Assembly (NCBI GenBank): GCA_026125285.1
Contig: JAHCLO010000005.1
Span: 186,001-250,000 of the forward strand
Length of the DNA stretch: 64,000 nucleotides
Direction of reading: 5' to 3'
Source of the DNA: Verrucomicrobiia bacterium
GTDB taxonomy: Bacteria; Verrucomicrobiota; Verrucomicrobiia; Limisphaerales; JADLHS01
The translations under genes were made by a program, and so were the position numbers. The notes under the pieces were generated by a model. That model made no database searches, was not told the DNA's origin, and saw only the letters and a list, made by a program, of their open reading frames with translations. Positions 61,666 through 64,000 of the stretch are shown here, in pieces (the first letter of the stretch is position 1; the number at the start of each line of letters is the position of its first letter).

Positions 61666-62531
61666 GATGCTTGCGGGCCGTTACAGTCGGATCGCAAACC
61701 CAGGTTGGGAATCTGACGGCTGGCGCGCCTTTGCCGGTTGAAGCGGTTCAAGCCAATCATCTTGCATTGGCGACGCGTAACGCAAACAACCTTCGATTTG
61801 GATACGACGTGGAGGCCAGCGTGCGGTTTGTGCTGAAGCACACGTTGCCTTTGCGCGGTCGCGTTTTGGACATCGGCACGGGCAAAGGCCGGTTTGTCAT
61901 TCCCCTGGCCCGGCATCTCTCCAAGGTTACGACCGTGGACATCAGCGCCAGGGAGCAGCGCATGGCGCGATTGGAGGCGACCCATGCCGGCGTGGCTGAC
62001 CGCATTGACTTCGTCCTGGCCGACGCGGGGGCGCTGCCGTGGCCGGCGGGCAGCTTCGACGCGGTGACATCGTGGAACGTGTTCCACCATCTTGACGATC
62101 CGGAGCGCGTGTTCAACGAACTGGTTCGCGTGCTGAAGCCCGGCGGCAAACTGGTGTTGGCTGATTTTTCCCCCGCAGGTTTTCGGATCATCGACACAAT
62201 TCACGCCGCGGAAGGCCGACGTCATCCGCACCCGCCGAGCCGGTTCTCGCATTGGTGCGCCGGACTGCGGCAGCGCGGTTTCGTGGTCAACCGATTCGTA
62301 AGCTGCCACCAAGAAATGCTGGTTGCGCGGTGTCCCCGGCACGGCACGCCGGAATACGGACAGCCTTGTCCGCATGCTGATACCAGCAACCACTCGCGGA
62401 CGATTCCGTCCGCGCTCCAGTTCCGACCGATTCATCAGAGAAGCTGCACCGTTGCCGCGTGGCTTCCCCGGAGTATCTCGCTCCGACCTGCCGCTTTCTT
62501 CCCGCGGGCCTCTGTTTCCAACATCAACTGA
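61662..62531 (+). CDS. class I SAM-dependent methyltransferase
   Basis: The product is 289 residues. Motif I reads Val-Leu-Asp-Ile-Gly-Thr-Gly-Lys-Gly, followed by Val-Thr-Thr-Val-Asp-Ile and a Phe-His-His-Leu-Asp-Asp segment like Methyltransf_11 proteins acting on small molecules. The final 60 residues (after Met-Leu-Val-Ala-Arg) are Ser/Arg-rich and have no counterpart in the fold, so the true domain ends near residue 225. Translation starts at the ATGA overlap with the third NifX-like gene. A role in metal, metalloid or thiol methylation is conceivable but not shown. Confidence 0.85.
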   Translation: MRCLRAVTVGSQTQVGNLTAGAPLPVEAVQANHLALATRNANNLRFGYDVEASVRFVLKHTLPLRGRVLDIGTGKGRFVIPLARHLSKVTTVDISAREQRMARLEATHAGVADRIDFVLADAGALPWPAGSFDAVTSWNVFHHLDDPERVFNELVRVLKPGGKLVLADFSPAGFRIIDTIHAAEGRRHPHPPSRFSHWCAGLRQRGFVVNRFVSCHQEMLVARCPRHGTPEYGQPCPHADTSNHSRTIPSALQFRPIHQRSCTVAAWLPRSISLRPAAFFPRASVSNIN

Positions 62532-62542
62532 AAGGACAAATC

Positions 62543-62962
62543 ATGAGCAAAGAAAATCTGATTCAAGGACTGAACGACGACCTCGCCGCCGAACTCGGCA
62601 CGGTCATTCGCTATACCTACCAGGCCGCCAAGTGCTATGGCCTGCAGGGCGCGGAATTGCGCGAACTCCTGGTCAAGGAGGCGCAAGATGAACTGGGCCA
62701 TGCCGCCTACCTGATGGATGTCATCGTGGACCTCGGGGGCGAACCGACCACCACGCCGAAGCCATTCGAGAAACCCGCCGATCTCAAGGGCATGATCGCG
62801 CTCAATGTGAAGATGGAGGCCGAAGACGTAACCAACTATCTGGCGCACGCGGAACTGGCCGAACAACTCAAACTGCCCGAGATTAAAATGAAGCTCGAAG
62901 AAATGGCTGCCGACGAGGCCGGGCACGGTCGCGAGTTGCGACGGCTTTTGAAGGGACTGTGA
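62543..62962 (+). CDS. bacterioferritin/rubrerythrin-like diiron protein
   Basis: A 139-residue four-helix protein with a complete diiron set: Glu in Ala-Ala-Glu-Leu-Gly-Thr-Val-Ile-Arg-Tyr, Glu-Leu-Gly-His, Glu-Ala-Glu-Asp and Glu-Ala-Gly-His-Gly. GAAAGGA precedes the ATG. It is clearly different from the ferritin-like protein at 55.4 kb, so the cluster encodes two. It begins 11 bases after the methyltransferase. Confidence 0.92.
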   Translation: MSKENLIQGLNDDLAAELGTVIRYTYQAAKCYGLQGAELRELLVKEAQDELGHAAYLMDVIVDLGGEPTTTPKPFEKPADLKGMIALNVKMEAEDVTNYLAHAELAEQLKLPEIKMKLEEMAADEAGHGRELRRLLKGL

Positions 62963-63017
62963 GTTTACAATCACAGATTCCATCGCTTTGAAAACCAAAG
63001 TCAAACACGAGTTCACC

Positions 63018-63932
63018 ATGAAAAAGTATTTCTCAGTTCGTGCCATCGGCACACTACTCTTGTTTGCCACAGGCTTTGATACTGTGGTCACGGACCTCCA
63101 CGCGCAGGCTGGCGAAAAATCGCCACCCGCACTGGCTTCGGCAGTGTTGCAGAAGATTGATGCCGCAACTCCCTCGGCTGCCACCGCAAAAGCCAGGCAG
63201 TCCCGACGAATCCTCGTCTTCTGGCGCTGCGAAGGATTTTTCCATGGAGAAGGCATCGCTGGCGGCAACCACGCCCTTGCGGAAATGGGCCGCAAGACCG
63301 GCGCTTATACGGCCGACTTCAGCAACGACTATGGCGTTTTCGAGCCGGCCAACCTGGCGAAATACGATGCCCTCGTTCTGAACAACACAACCCAGTTGAA
63401 GCTGCCGGAAGCGGCCCAGCAGGGATTGCTGGAGTTCGTCCGCAAAGGCAAAGGGTTGGTCGGAATTCATGCGGCCACGGACTCGTTTTACGACTGGCCG
63501 GAAGGAGCATCCATGCTCGGCGGCTTGTTCGACGGGCATCCTTGGGGCGCCGGCGGCACCTGGGCGTTCAAGTTGGATGAGCCGGAACATCCGCTGAACC
63601 GCGCTTGGGGTGGCAAGGGATTCAAACTTCAGGACGAGATCTACCAGTTCAAGTCGCCCTACACGCGCGCTGACCGGCGCGTGCTGGTCAGTCTTGACCT
63701 GTCCGACCCAACCACCGGCGGCGTGGAGAAGGGTATCAAGCGTACCGATCGCGACTTCGCTGTAGCGTGGATCAAGAACGAAGGGCAGGGACGGGTTTTC
63801 TACTGTAGCCTGGGTCACGCCGCGAATGTATTTCAGGATGCGAAGGTTCTCCGATTCTACCTGGATGGAATTCAATTCGCGCTCGGTGATCTTGAGGCGG
63901 ATTCCAGCCCACGAAAACTGTCGTCCAAGTAA
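63018..63932 (+). CDS. exported ThuA-domain protein
   Basis: A 304-residue protein with a signal peptide (Gly-Thr-Leu-Leu-Leu-Phe-Ala-Thr, His-Ala-Gln-Ala) followed by the ThuA class I glutamine-amidotransferase-like fold: Leu-Val-Phe-Trp-Arg-Cys-Glu-Gly-Phe-Phe-His, Leu-Val-Gly-Ile-His-Ala-Ala-Thr-Asp-Ser and Arg-Val-Phe-Tyr-Cys-Ser-Leu-Gly-His. ThuA proteins are linked to trehalose and other glycan use and are abundant and exported in Verrucomicrobiota. The family lacks the catalytic Cys triad of true amidotransferases. No sigma-54-type motif precedes it. Confidence 0.92.
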   Translation: MKKYFSVRAIGTLLLFATGFDTVVTDLHAQAGEKSPPALASAVLQKIDAATPSAATAKARQSRRILVFWRCEGFFHGEGIAGGNHALAEMGRKTGAYTADFSNDYGVFEPANLAKYDALVLNNTTQLKLPEAAQQGLLEFVRKGKGLVGIHAATDSFYDWPEGASMLGGLFDGHPWGAGGTWAFKLDEPEHPLNRAWGGKGFKLQDEIYQFKSPYTRADRRVLVSLDLSDPTTGGVEKGIKRTDRDFAVAWIKNEGQGRVFYCSLGHAANVFQDAKVLRFYLDGIQFALGDLEADSSPRKLSSK

Positions 63933-63967
63933 CGCTGACTGACATCATAAGAAAGGAGCCACCGAAA

Positions 63968-64000
63968 ATGAAAAACACCGAGAAGTCTTTGGCGGGCCAG
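63968..64000 (+). CDS. start of a further gene (cut by window end)
   Basis: An ATG preceded by AAAGGAG opens a frame of 11 codons to the end of the window (Met-Lys-Asn-Thr-Glu-Lys-Ser-Leu-Ala-Gly-Gln). It is too short to assign a family. Confidence 0.6.
   Translation, partial: MKNTEKSLAGQ

Overview
The window most resembles a chromosome segment from a GC-rich free-living member of the Verrucomicrobiota (Pedosphaera/Limisphaera-like). This rests on gene style, not a database search. Prepilin-like proteins carry [10 protein letters not shown] leaders. There is a Tat-exported Gfo/Idh/MocA oxidoreductase beside an exported HEAT-repeat protein, a ThuA-domain protein, a fused SecDF, and very large secreted proteins with thrombospondin-3, chitobiase-C-terminal and FN3-like modules. 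Many short palindromic repeats lie between genes.

Layout. 1-4.5 kb: a CarH-type B12/MerR regulator, a small DUF2892-like membrane protein, an SRPBCC protein, an exported methyltransferase, then a YCII, DUF1428 and broken VOC/PhnB series. 4.6-10.7 kb: a CAU tRNA and a cell-surface region with a decayed subtilase that keeps dockerin-like and thrombospondin-3 modules, a glycine-rich exported protein, a UPF0175/DUF3368 toxin-antitoxin pair and a cohesin-like protein. 11-17 kb: yajC-secDF-terC-recJ on the minus strand. 17-27.5 kb: oxidoreductase, HEAT protein, two prepilin-like proteins, an M48 metalloprotease and FtsK. 27.7-33.1 kb: tRNA-Leu, a type III restriction-modification locus with a HicAB pair and a DUF2281 protein between res and mod, and tRNA-Tyr. 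33.2-38.5 kb: ffh, serpin, lysA and a SHOCT-domain protein. 38.7-51.4 kb: three very large exported proteins in one tightly coupled operon. 51.5-52.3 kb: a second copy of a prepilin cassette, 99% identical to the one at 20.5 kb.

52.4-64 kb is the most unusual part. It holds a sigma-54 activator with a PAS domain and a cysteine cluster, an MBL-fold protein, a thioesterase, two ferritin-like proteins, an exported TsaA/TrmO-like protein, a thioredoxin that lacks one active-site cysteine, a CoA-disulfide-reductase/rhodanese fusion, a DUF302 protein, three NifX/NifB-like proteins (one with a His-rich tail) coupled by ATGA overlaps to a methyltransferase, and a ThuA protein. I can read four exact TGGCAC-N6-TGC sites, with the GG-N10-GC spacing of sigma-54 promoters, plus one near match. 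All five are in intergenic DNA in front of these genes. My inference is an undescribed sigma-54 regulon for iron/metal-cluster and low-molecular-weight thiol handling.

Several genes look broken: the VOC gene has a stop and a frameshift, and the subtilase has two frame changes and no serine-bearing segment. A palindromic repeat also sits in frame inside the type III methyltransferase gene.
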